Shown here: piece by piece, positions 34,993 to 45,736 of the stretch
Layout: each line of letters begins with the position of its first letter
How positions within the stretch are numbered: the first letter of the stretch is position 1
Assembly: GCA_948567375.1 (NCBI GenBank)
Contig: OX419761.1
Coordinates: 25,422,501-25,486,500 of the forward strand
DNA: 64,000 nucleotides
Origin: Lunularia cruciata
Taxonomy: Eukaryota > Streptophyta > Marchantiopsida > Lunulariales > Lunulariaceae
Reading direction: 5' to 3'
The notes under the pieces: generated by a model
Told to the model about the DNA's origin: nothing
Seen by the model: only the letters and a program-made list of their open reading frames with translations
Database searches by the model: none
Translations under genes and position numbers: made by a program

Positions 34993-37900
34993 TGTGGTGC
35001 CCACATTTTTTGTTTTTTTTGGTTTTGTTAGCATTTGAAGAAGAAGTAAGTAGATAGAGCCTAAAGAGGCCTAACCTAGGAAGAAATCAGAAGAAGCAGG
35101 AGTTTGAAGTAAAACCCAAAGTTGACCTTGGGTCAAGACCCAAAGACAAGAAGAAAAAGATGAAGAAGAAGAGACTTTGTATTGGGTGGCATGAGCAGAT
35201 CCAAAGAACCTATAACAAACTTCTTCGGAGTCGGCACAATCAAGAAAGTACGCGGGAAGAAAGTATGACCTCGAGATCAAGAACTTCTTGATAGTGACAG
35301 GAAACAACTTCACCAAATCGGAGACAAGAGAGGAGGAGCAACTGAAGAATGACTGATCAGCATAGGACTTTAAAATTATGAGTGGTGCAAGGAAGTAGAG
35401 CAATGTCCAGTCGCTACCCAATTCCTATTTAGAGTCGACCCGAAGTAATGCAAATTGCAAATCCGCAAGAAAAAGAGTAGGTTAGGATCTTGGGAAAAAT
35501 CTTCCATCAGAAGAAGGTGAGGCAGCACACGATGACACCAAAATGAGTAAGCAGACTGCGGTGAGGGGGCTTGCAATTTGTAGATTAGAAGTAATAGCAT
35601 GGATTGAAGACTTGACGAGACTTTGTATCATGTTCCTGGCCTGCAACTTGAACTTCAGTTTTCCAAGTTTCATGGTAGAAATTGCAGCAAGCAATTGTAA
35701 GGATGGACCAAAGCACAAGGGGAAGAGAGGGAATCCCGCTTGATGGACGGAGGCAGATTGGAGAGTAGTTTTGGGAAGAGAATCAAGAGCGGTAGGAGGT
35801 ACCACCTTCTATCGGAAGTGTGATGCTTCAGAAGAGACTACCAAGGTGAGGAATTCATTCAATCTACCTCACACTAAGAATGGTTATAAGGTGGACAGTT
35901 ATAGAGACCCTGAGCAGGAGAGGAGTATTAAGCACGGTGATGGAAATGTTCAAGCTAGAGCAAACCACCTATGTTACAATACAACAGGCGGTGTTCTTTC
36001 ACTAAATGTTTGCAGGAGAGGCAGTAGATTGGGCAAAATGTTTGCATCAAAGAGTGGGGCAAATGATTTTGAGATGGAGAATGGATATGCCACTACTTTG
36101 CTTTGTGCCATTTGCATCACTTTTTTATTTTGGGTTGAATTTGCTTACTTTGGAAGAACAAAATAGAATGCATTTGCACTTTCATCCGGATTTATGAAAT
36201 GAAGCAGATGTGGATGAGCGATATAATATAGAGAGAGTGCAAGATGGAGATGAGTACTACAAGGAGAATGAGAAGGAGAAAATTTTAGCAATTGACCTTC
36301 CAAGGGCAAGAAATAGAGCCAAACCTGAGAGTTGTGTTGCAATAGTCCAGCCCCGGAAGGTGTCAAAGCTTAACCCAATAGTGGTGGTAGTAAAGACAAA
36401 GGGAGCCATGCCGGAAGAAGACAAAGAGTTGGAAGGAGAGATTGGATCAAAGGTAGGAATGTCAGGAGAGGAAGAGGAGTTCATGCTATGGAGTGAAGAA
36501 TCAAGCATTGACAACAAAGGCAAAGTGGAGGTTCAGCAAACTCAACAGCCGGTGATCGAGGCAAGAAAGCAGAGTCCCAAAGTTTCCATGCTCAAACAAG
36601 GAAGTGAGAAGAAGGAGGGAGAGGAAGTTGTGGCACAACCCTGGACTGCCAAGAGTAAGAATGATATGACTGCATCTGAAGTGGGGCCCGGTAAAGTTAC
36701 TCTAGAAGGAGGAGAAAGTTCAGAAGAAGAAACTTTGAAGGTCTGAAGATCGCGTCTTCAGGGCAAGGTGCAAGGGGTAGAGTGGTCAGAACCCAAAGGC
36801 CAAGCCGATGAAGCAAAGTGTGAAGGAGTGGACTATTTGTCTAAAGTAGTATGTCCGATATTGAGGATGTTACAGCAAAAGAAGCAAGAGATGGTAAGTG
36901 CCAATCTTGAGGTGCCGGATGAATTGGCAGTAGTCAAGACTTGGAGTGCAGAAACATTGTTGCGAAGTGAGTTGACAAGGGTGGAGATGGAAGCCAAAGA
37001 ACTTTGGGTTGAGGACGTTCTTTGGAGTAAGCACTTTCAGGTGACAAGGGAGGAATTAGTAAAGAGTTGTGAGGAGGCAAAGGAGATGACTGCATTGGTT
37101 GCAAAGTTGAAAGGGGAAATTGCAGATGTGCATGTAGAGTTCATTCACTCACAAGCAATTACCGTGGTGATGGAGCAAGAGTTGGAGAGTCTCAAGAAGA
37201 AGCCAACAGAGAGAGATCAAGCCTGGAGATGAGAGTTAGCGGAGCACAATAGAGAAGAAGATTGGTTGTGAGGATTGGTGCAAGTAGCAGAAGAGCAAAT
37301 CTCTATGAATTGGAGGGAGAAGGAGGCATTGAAGGCAGAATTTGAAGACGAGCTCTAGATGTATTGTAGTGAATAAGAGGAAGAAAGGAAGAAGGAAAAG
37401 CTTACAATCGTAGGAGAAGTTGATGAAGTAGAAGGAGTCGTCAATGAAATCAAGGCCATGCTGAGCACGGAAGTTGAATGTAAACTCAAAGAGGCAAGAT
37501 TGCATGAGCTGAGGTTGTTAGTGCAGGAGATGCCAAGAGGAAAGCAAAGGATACAGAATTGAATAATCTATTAATTTGTTTGTAGGATTGTGTAGATAGG
37601 AAGATGTTAGAGGTAGGAAACAATGTGTGTCTCAGACTAGATCTTGTTAGAATGGAGTTAGCTAACATTTGTAGTGAAGTACAAGAAGTATGGAGACACA
37701 AAGTGTGAGAGATAGGAGTGCAGGTGTCTTTGGATTTGACATTTGACACTTTAGAGAAGAGTGGGTCAAGAGATAAAGAGTTGGAACAATTACCTAAGAC
37801 CTCAATTTTAGTTTGTAGTGAAGAAATTATAGAAATAGAAGAGTTAAGAGTAGAATTAGATAAACTCAAGGATGGTGAAATTATCAAGGGATCATCTGGA

Positions 37901-38730
37901 TTGAAAGCCGATGATGAGGTTGACATTGGATTGGGGTAGTAACAGTTTTGAGATTTGAAGAGGCAGATATGAAGAGTTGCATTGTCATTTTGGATCTGTA
38001 GGTATGAAGAGTTATTATAAAACGATATAGTTGTTAGAATTGTTGTTTGCTCCACTATTTAAGAGTGGCATTTGCAGTGAACTGTTGTTCAGTGCTCATT
38101 ATTTTTGAGAATAGATAAAGCAAATTGTTGATTTCAGTGCTTGTCGCTTGAGCTTGATTCTGAGTATCAACTTTGTGTGTGTGTTAGTGAGTGTGTGGAG
38201 AATTTTGAAGTGCAAGTCAATGCGCTTGTTGGATGTTGGATTCCGCAGCCTTGATCTTCATTCTATGTGTTTGATCCCGAGTGAAGTGCAATTAGAGCAA
38301 TGCCTTGACAGATCTGAGAGTAATTGTAGTGTTGGTAGTAATCTGCATTTGTGAGTGCAGCTTGAAGTTGATGTGAAGCAATTTCAATCAAGGAAGTTGT
38401 GCCTTCAATAGAGGGGTGGAACACAATTCTAAGGCAAAGTCATTTTGCAATGAAGTGCCATTTTTGGGAGAGCCTAAATCATCACAATCAAGATTGTTTG
38501 GAAAGATTTGATGGAGTTGTGATTAAGAAGTGTTAATTCGTGACAAGACTGCAAGTCAGTGCTTGTTACTCTCTTCTGGGTGTGGTTTCTACCTAAGAGA
38601 TTAAAGACGCAAGCAAGAAGAACTAAATTGTTACTTTGCTTTGTATTTGACCAATTCTGGATAGTATCTCTATGAGAACAAACTTTACTTACTTGATTAC
38701 CGCAAAAGTGATATTTGACGGGTTGTCTTA
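34993..38730 (+). repeat. Element B 3' LTR (3738 bp)
   Basis: Direct repeat of 21939-25672. Starts TGTGGTGCCCAC and ends GGTTGTCTTA, where the usual terminal CACA has mutated. It is followed by the target duplication GTATG. Confidence 0.9.
35543..37940 (+). pseudogene. LTR-encoded ORF, copy in the 3' LTR
   Basis: Open stretches 35543-35743 and 35771-36166 share one phase. After one frameshift, 36006-36197, 36210-36746 and 36768-37232 share another, so roughly 1.2 kb is interrupted by only two stops. The order is the same as in C2: globular segment (FYFGLNLLTLEEQNRMHLHF), acidic middle (EEDKELEGEIGSK) and coiled coil (ELTRVEMEAKELWVEDVLWS). The frame ends before the TATA-like box at 38056. 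Persistence of the same frame in three LTRs argues that it was coding in the active family. Confidence 0.6.
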
Positions 38731-38735
38731 GTATG

Positions 38736-39723
38736 TTTATGGATCCTCTCAGCATTTTTAAAATTCTATTCTAAACTCTCTTTTTCTCAAATCCACCCCT
38801 AAAATCACCTCAAACCCTTAGGGAACCTTGCATAGCCTCAACTTTCACTCTTGGTGACCCTCCATGTTCCCAAGATGAATCTAAATACTCAAACATGCTT
38901 TTGGTTGCTCTCATACTCCTCATGCATGAGAGCTCAACTCTCCAAAATTGACCCCTCCTCACAATGTCACTAAATTCTCTCAACTAGTATATCACAATCT
39001 ACAAAAGAATTTCATATTTGATCAAAGCCCAAGGTGTCATCCCTTGCAAAATTTCAGATCTTTTCATTAAGCCAATTTTCCTAGACACTTTTCTATTCAG
39101 CACATATATTTCAAATTTGGTCTAAAAACCATCCCCTTACTTTAAAAACTCATAACTTCCTATACAAGAATGATTTACCCCTAATTCTTTGGCCAAAAGG
39201 TAGCATATTATGCACTAAGGTTTCTTGGAATGTTTCAAAAAAAATTAATGGAAAGTGAAGAAATTGCAAACTCTATGCAAAATTCCAAGAGCGTGCAATT
39301 TGTTAGAATAGTTTACTCTACCACCTTCCAAAATTTTCTAGCTCAATACGTGTAACAACCCTTACAATAATTTCAAGTGTCTTACCTAACACTTAATTTG
39401 AGCTATCCTTTGTGAAAATTTTGACTCCAAATCTCAAACTTGAGGTTTTGCCCAAAATCACCATAATCTCCAAAATTTGCAATCCATCCCACACAATCTC
39501 TCCAAATCCTCTCAAGTGTATAATATGTACAATTTCACTTCAAACACATCATAATGAACTAAATTGTATATAAATGGGTCCAAGTTCTCTAACATATGTT
39601 CAACCCTCTCCTCCCCTAATGTTCTCTCCAAGTGAGCTCTCATAGTCTCCTTTTGTCTAATATAGAATTGTACGTAGAACATTATTTTGCCTTCTAGAGA
39701 GGTCCTATTAACATAACCCAAAA
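38736..39723 (-). other. Element A leader region
   Basis: Sequence between A's 5' LTR and the point where B inserted. Apart from the small ORF at its start it shows only short frames. It continues, across B, into 21938-21520. A degraded primer-binding site is expected next to 39724 (minus strand TTTTGGGTTATG) but I cannot assign a tRNA. Confidence 0.4.
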
Positions 39724-39745
39724 TGTGAGCCAGCTTATTTCTCAC
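39512..39745 (-). CDS. Small leader ORF of element A (unknown function)
   Basis: A 77-codon frame starting in the last bases of the LTR. Its core, FYVQFYIRQKETMRAHLERT followed by LGEERVEHMLENLDPFIYNL, aligns without gaps to leader ORF 1 of the chromodomain element D (13652-13458). Shared positions include Q, E, M-R, L, G-x-E, P, I, V and the final Y-D. No function is known to me. Its location just after the LTR is the same in both elements. Confidence 0.4.
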   Translation of the reverse strand: MRNKLAHILGYVNRTSLEGKIMFYVQFYIRQKETMRAHLERTLGEERVEHMLENLDPFIYNLVHYDVFEVKLYILYT

Positions 39746-40397
39746 TCAAGATGAACTTCTAATGGTTTTTATGGTAGCACACCATGGACTAAGAAGGCAA
39801 GGAACCCAAACTCCATCATACTCTTCCAAGGCTAACACTCCCAAACTCAAACCATTGCTTACTAAAGAACTCAATGAGAGAGAAACAATTGCAAATGAAA
39901 AGATGATGAGTACCTCCTCATCCCTAGTTTATATACTTGTGAAATAATTATGCACCAAAGTTATTAATTATTGGAGTAACTCAAGCCTCTAGGCTAAAAG
40001 TCAAATAAAGTCAAAATTCTAAAGGAATATCCATACTCAAGGGAATTTTTTCCTAAGCATGTGGTCTTATCTTGACCCAACCACTAAGTCAAGGATTAAT
40101 TTACATGGGATTTCCCTAGACTATAGAAGAATCCAAAAAAAAGGCTTGTGGGTCCAAGAGTACTCAATTCTTTCTTCAAAGCCAAACACCTAAGAATAAA
40201 ACCAAGTCAATATATTATAATCCAAAATAGTGGTGCTCATCTTTTCCACTTCTTCTAAATTAAAGTCCCATTTATCTTAACTATGACTAAATTTAGCTAA
40301 TCATGACTAATGTAGAACCATCCTTTATCTTTAAATAAATAATATCTCTCAATTACTTATAATACCAAACTAAATATCACAATAACACATGCAATAT
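39724..40397 (-). repeat. Element A 5' LTR
   Basis: Matches 6504-7098 and, inverted, 17482-18454. The inner end (minus strand) is GGCTCACA at 39724. The outer edge is damaged: the first 15 or so bases (TGTAACACCC...) are not recognisable near 40397, where LINE sequence begins. Confidence 0.7.
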
Positions 40398-41400
40398 TAG
40401 AGTACTTGAACTCCACATCTGAGCACCAAAGAGAACCATTGGCTATACAAGAGATCTAAACAGCACCTTCTTAAACTCCCATGTGGTAAGATGAGCAAGT
40501 CAAGAGCAATTCATGAGTGAAAACAAAGCTCAAAACCTTTCAAAGAAGCCTACTCCAAGCACTTTCTATCAAATTAGAAAGTTTTGACACCTTTAGAACC
40601 CATGACAATCACCTTGGGCTTGTCAAGGTTCACTTTCATCTTTATTTGATTGCATACAAAAGGAAAGCATCAAAGAGCCAACCTGCATACCATTAGCTCC
40701 ACTTTCCATGAATACTCTCTCTAAGTCATTGATGAAGATTCCAAATAGAGTTGGATATAGAGATCAACCTTGAATCCTTCCAATTGTGCTAAGGACATCT
40801 TGAGAACTCAAAGATGAGAGTCCTATAGCCACCTTCTCATATAGTCAAAGGACAGCACCAATCAAATCCAATGAACACCAACTTTAGTGAGTTGCTCACT
40901 TAAAGTTTTCCTTAGCACATTTTCAAAGGCATTCTTGAAATCAATAAATGCAACAAAGAGAGCTCTTCCAATACCCTTGTATTTCTGCCACAAAACATGG
41001 AGTACTAAAGCCTGATCTGAAACCAACTTGGCAAATTATCCCAAATTTTGTACTTTTTGGCCCAAGTACTCAAGCTAGACTCTAAATTTTGACCATATAA
41101 CTTGGCAAAGATACTACCAACTAGTATGGTATGGTAATTGGTAACAACATCCCTCTGGCTAGACTTGTGAATGGGAACTACGTTCTTCAAACATCATTTT
41201 TTAGGAAAGCCACATCTGAGTGTTTCATTCAAGAAAGAAGTGAGTAATAGAATCAGATGATTGTTGCTCCATTTTTGAAGTTCAACACAAAATCCATGAA
41301 CATCTTTGGCCTTACCATTGGCCAACTTCTTGAGCTGGTACTTGACATTAGCTTTAGAGATGGTGAGAGCATGTCCAAGGCTTGATGTCATGCTTGGCTA
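40398..41400 (-). pseudogene. LINE reverse transcriptase fragment
   Basis: 41391-41194 contains QLKKLANGKAKDVHGFCVEL and 41190-41005 reads NVVPIHKSSQRDVVTNYHTI followed by LVGSIFAKLYG, the finger region of LINE reverse transcriptases. The remaining sequence to 40400 continues toward the C-terminal region in broken frames. It contains the part that the LINE at 2877-6200 lacks. Together they could derive from one LINE split by element A, although the fit at the edges is not clean. Confidence 0.6.
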
Positions 41401-42122
41401 GGTGTCATGCTTATAGCTTGAGGCTTTAGGGAAGTATATGACCAAGTTTAGTCTACATCGGATCAGTTTAATTAAAATTGATCAAGTGCCCTAGGCTCAC
41501 ATTTCATGTGATTTGTATTATTTTTCAGCCTTTAGATTCTTTGGATCTTTCAAGCTTTATATTTCATTATTCTATTGAAATCACCAAAAACAAGTATTGC
41601 ACCTTTACTTCAAAACTCCAACACATCCTTAATCAAGAAGTGGAAAGGCTACATCGTGTTGAGAGCTCCACTTGAGTAAATTGATGAAGTCAATGGAGCA
41701 AAGTAAAAAACAGCAAGGAAACAAGGTGTAACAACTTCTCCAATCTTCAACCACTGGTATTGTACACTTGAGTCTTGGCCTATCAAAGAGATTGATTTTT
41801 CAAAGCCAAATTTGATGTAAGTAGCAATACCTCCAAAGCCCCTTCTTGTTGGAGCCTATTGCATTACTAGAGGTAATCAAGGAGCAATTCATATGTCACC
41901 TATGGCATGGATTTGGTACCAAGATGGTGTTCTATCAGCAGTTTATAAATTCTATGATTGGTGTATTGCAAGCAAGATTATCTCTTGGCTCTTAATTGCT
42001 AGGCTCTTGCCTATAGTCACATGTCATGTGATTTGTATTGTGTTTTCAGCCTTTTGACACTTGGGGTCTGCTAGGCTTTATATTTGATTGTTCATTGTTC
42101 ATGCGGCCTTGCACATTGTGTT
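41401..42122. repeat. Three short LINE fragments in alternating orientation
   Basis: 41420-41590 is a plus-strand LINE 3' end (ccctaggctcacatttcatg, then gctttatatttcatt). 41591-41860 is a minus-strand endonuclease piece matching about 4850-5110. 41861-42122 is a plus-strand C-terminal/3' UTR piece, including another ggctttatattt tail. The last runs up to the insertion point of element E. Confidence 0.6.
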
Positions 42123-42580
42123 TGTCACGCCATTTGTAGTTCCACATCTAGATGCTTGGACACTGGAGTTCCAATGGTAGTAGTTAGAGTTATTCTAGCA
42201 GTTTCTCAGAGACTACTTTCCGACAGTACTGATTTTGTGTTTGGGGTACTGTTCGGGGCAAAGTGACGGTGGGGCTCACCATCACTTTGCACCATTTGCA
42301 CCGTCGAGTGTGCCATCACCGGGACCGTTAGGGTTTTAGTGCTAGCTCAAGTCCGAGGGGTATAGTTTCGAAGTGAGCTCCAAAGAGCTCACTTCTCTGA
42401 TGTTGAGCCTTCGAGTTCCTGGCTATGGTGGACAGAGGCCGGCGAGCATCACCTGGATTCTCTATGCTTGAGTGGGTGTGGCTTGACTGTAATCAATGTC
42501 CAGTTGCTGGTAGTTTATAGAGTGACAGATCAAGTACTGATTTGAGTTGAGTTGAGTTGAGAGTGGTAAGCAATCTGATT
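42123..42580 (+). repeat. Element E terminal repeat A1
   Basis: Starts TGTCACGCCATTTGTAG and shares about 450 bp with A2 (51474-51921) and with element F's A1 and A2. Similarity ends at CTGATT. A tttatag box near 42514 could be a promoter element. After 42580 this copy runs into the leader, unlike A2. Confidence 0.8.
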
Positions 42581-43846
42581 ACATCAGAGAAGTGAAGTTA
42601 GGGGGAAATCGAGTGCAAGAACTGTGAGTGTTGGTGGTATCTCCAAGCTCGGTGGATCACTGGTAGCTCGATTTAAGTTCAGTGTTTCCCTAGTGTGCAG
42701 AAGCTCGTTCAGTTGATGCAGATTTGGCAGTTAGGCGGATGGTATGCGGAAGCGCTGGCCAAATTTCAAGCAAAGAAGAAGCAATTTTCAAGCAATATTG
42801 TGATTTTGAGCTCAGGAGGTGAAGGCAAGACCAATTTGCTATGAGTTGGGCTCAGAAAGTCAAATTGAAGGTGGAGTTGGGAAGCTCTTCTCATGAAATT
42901 GTGATTTGGAAAAACCCGTTTTGTCAATTTGGCTCGAGTGGAAAGTTAGCGGGGGATTTGGTAGACAGCCATCTTTAGGGTTTACATCAGATTTTACATC
43001 AGATTTTGGTTGGGATTTATGTCAAATTTTGGCCAGATTTGGAGGAGTTTCGCTAGTTTGGAGGAGTTTTGCAAATTTTGGAGGAGGTTCAAAGTGGCAA
43101 CAAGAAAGGCCTCATTTGGCTGAATTTTGGCATTTCAAGGCTTTGAGGCATAGGGCTATGAGAGGCTACAAAGGGTCAGCAAGCTAGCTTACTAGCGTGA
43201 GGCTAGCTAGTTAGAGTAGATCTTGGTCACTAGTTGGCAAAATCTGCCTTTCCTGCTAGATTGTGCGCAATAGGGTTTGACCCCTAGATCTCTTGTTCCT
43301 AGACTGGTACCCTAGCCAATTGGTCCACCCTCACTTGTTGTCATAGTGACTGTGCCATTGATATCTATACACATGTAGCTTTGGCTAGGAGAGGCAATTT
43401 GATCCCATTCTTGGTGATCCTGGTAGCTTAGGACTTAGATACGAACTGCTCTTATGTCAAATGCCAAATGGTGGCAGAGTTAGTCCCGTGTTGTGTTATG
43501 AGACGGAGGGTTTTTGTTTAGATTTCTTGTGATTGGACCCCCTCCATTCTCTGCTTCTTGTTTGTGCACCATGTTTGTGTGAGGTGCCCTGACTTTTGAG
43601 CGTTGGTGCTCTAGTGTGCTCTCGGTGGTGAGGCTGGAGTGATGACCAGTCAAACTACCTTTGTTTCTCTCTGGTGAGGCAAGAAGTGATGACCTACAGA
43701 CTGTGAGAGTGCGTGTTATGATAGCAGGTTACAGGTTGCCCTTTCCCCTAGTGTAGTTATCTCAATTAGAGTTACATTAGTGGGTGGTGCTTGGTGGTGT
43801 TGGCACGTGGTGGTGTTGGCACTTGGTGGGGTACTTGCGGTTGTAG
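42581..43846 (+). other. Element E leader, with candidate primer site
   Basis: A long untranslated leader shared with element F (60490-61723). At 43469 it has TGGTGGCAGAGTTAG, similar in form to a tRNA-primer site, but its distance from A1 (nearly 900 bp) is not the usual LTR-adjacent spacing. No convincing ORF is present. Confidence 0.45.
43250..43335 (-). other. tRNA-like sequence in the leader (candidate)
   Basis: The minus strand contains TTGGCTAGGG and, about 45 bp on, GGGGTCAAACCC, spaced like the A and B boxes of a tRNA gene. The same block is present in element F (plus strand 60935-61012). I could not fold a clean cloverleaf, so a tRNA-derived relic is only a possibility. Confidence 0.25.
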
Positions 43847-45572
43847 TTGGTGGTTTGGGTTTGCTATTGTGGTTACTTTGTCACGACGGAGTTCTTTGGA
43901 GATTCCAGAGGAGTTAGCACTACAGTACACAGTGGGTTTACTCAGAGTGGTGCTCGGTATCAACCTGTATCTCAGATCCTAGTGAGGGAGGAGATTGACT
44001 CTGAGTTGGAGTTCGACACAGGAGCTGATTCAGTTGAGAGTGCACTTGGTGTGTCCGCATTGTTGTTGTGGGACATGGACAAGATTTATGGGGCTTCCAA
44101 AGGCCCTATGCGTTACTCTGGTACAATGGGTACCATTGAGTTGGATGACTTCATCCAGGAGTTCGACAGTAGGTGTGATCTGCAACAGATGCGGAACCAG
44201 CCTTTGTTCACACCCTTCATGTTATGGAAGGGGTTGTTTCAGCATCTGGAGGGTCCGCCGATGGATGACTACCATGAGTTCAAGAGAGCCCATTTGGAGG
44301 AGATTGAGTTATGGAGACAGTATTGGTCTCCACACTATGTCTCCATCACTTCAAGCTTGGTGGCCAAGAGTAGATCGGCTGTACCTATGAGTTATAGCTC
44401 GAGTAGTGTGGGTGGAGCTAGTGGAGGTGCACTAGCTAGAGATAGTGCTACTACGGGTAGAGGTACCGCTACAGGAGGTGGTGTGGTACCGGGGTTTAAC
44501 CCCATGGTGGAGTTCTTCCGATGTTTGAGGCAGAACTACCAGGGAGTGCAGACTGACAAGCTGAAGAGGTTGCAGGAGTTCCAACGGAAGGCTAGGGAGA
44601 GCCTACGCGAGGCATACACTTGCATGAGGCGGCTAATCAGTTTCACTCAGGGAGTTACTGAGGCCCAGGCAGTCCAGTTTTGGTATGGGATATTGGACAA
44701 GCAATTACGACGTAGAGTTCGTGATGCTACATTGTTGCAGGCTAAGGCTACTTCGCCCAATTTGGCAGTAGTCTTTGGTTTGGCTGAGCGTATTGAGCTC
44801 AATATGGTAGAGGAGAGAGTGGTGACATCTGGATTTGGTAAGGAGACCTCATCCATGGCTGTGACTTCTTCTAGAGTGCAGTAGAGTGCAGTAGAGTGCA
44901 CCACGCCCTGTTGGTTTTTGAGAACAGAGTGGACAGCCCAGATCCTATGGAGCGAGTGGAGGGCCTAGTGGAGTTAGACCTTTACCCTCATTTTTGAGTC
45001 AGCAGCAGCTAGTGAGTGATGGTGTTGCTTGTTGGACTTGTGGTGGACCTCACCATAGGAGAGAGTGTACTCAAGGCAGCGGACCTGATACCTCTGGTGC
45101 ATCACATCTAGCACAAAGGTAGTGTGAGCATTGCCACAGATTTGGTCACACTAGTGACCGGTGTTTTGACCTACACCCGGAGTTACGGAGTGGTAGGGCT
45201 GTTATGGCAGGTAGTAGAGGAGCTCCAATTCATGGAGGAAGAGGTGGTAGAGGTGGTGGTAGAGGGTCTACACCTAGTAGGGATGTAGTACCTGCCCTTA
45301 CTTCTGACACAGCTATGGCTACTCGGATTGAGCAGTTGGAGTAGAGATTGGCTAGTATGGCTATTGCTCAGAGGAGATCAGATTCGGGTGCTGAGGCTTC
45401 CACCTCATATTCTGGTGATAGAGATGCTTTGGACTTCATGTGCGGAGCAGCACAGGTGGATGCATCTGCAGCAGCAACTAGGAGTGCAGTACGTGCTCTA
45501 GAGCCTAGAGGAGCATCAATGGTATTGGACCCACATAGAGGAGAGGTTGGGAGACAGGTCAGACTTCCCTAG
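43847..45572 (+). pseudogene. Element E Gag with two zinc knuckles
   Basis: The frame 43847-44884 holds the capsid: MDKIYGASKGPMRYSG, DDFIQEFDSRCDLQQM, then LREAYTCMRRLISFTQGV and ERIELNMVEERVV. A frameshift at about 44884, caused by an extra 10-bp repeat, moves to the phase that encodes CWTCGGPHHRREC (near 45030, the C-X2-C-X3-H-X4-C variant) and CEHCHRFGHTSDRC (near 45124). A Gly-rich stretch follows. The true start is uncertain. In F the same regions share one phase with protease and methyltransferase, indicating a single polyprotein. Confidence 0.75.
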
Positions 45573-45736
45573 TCTTTCACGCTATCTGAGGCATTGCAGA
45601 CGACATCCATGGTTCCTAGACGTCCCAATGTAGGTGTGGTAGGTGGTGAAGGAGTACATGATGGACTACCTGCTAGTCAGCCACCTGCTACTATAGAGAC
45701 TGAGTCTAGCATGATGTTGGGGGCGCTCAGCTGATT

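Larger units (their letters stand above)
21939..38730 (+). mobile_element. Element B: Ty3/gypsy retrotransposon with 3.7-kb ORF-bearing LTRs
   Basis: A complete structure: 5' LTR 21939-25672, primer site, gag, protease, reverse transcriptase, integrase, polypurine tract and 3' LTR 34993-38730, flanked by the duplication GTATG (21934-21938 and 38731-38735). A solo LTR of the same family (C2) has inserted in the opposite orientation between protease and reverse transcriptase. The primer site and the V-N-V-M type protease suggest a non-chromodomain (Tat/Athila-like) lineage. RNase H is almost wholly deleted. The copy is dead. Confidence 0.9.
6504..40397 (-). mobile_element. Element A: old Ty3/gypsy retrotransposon, minus strand, split by nested insertions
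   Basis: From high to low coordinates: 5' LTR (40397-39724), leader with a small ORF (39723-38736), pre-gag region (21938-21520), gag (19610-18456), protease and reverse transcriptase (17481-14540), integrase (14748-14540 and 7915-7111), polypurine tract (7112-7099) and 3' LTR (7098-6504). Interrupting it are D, an inverted A-type LTR, C1 and B. Subtracting these leaves about 7.7 kb, a normal size. No chromodomain is visible. Stops, frameshifts and loss of catalytic residues show that it is old. It is the host element into which the others jumped. Confidence 0.75.
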
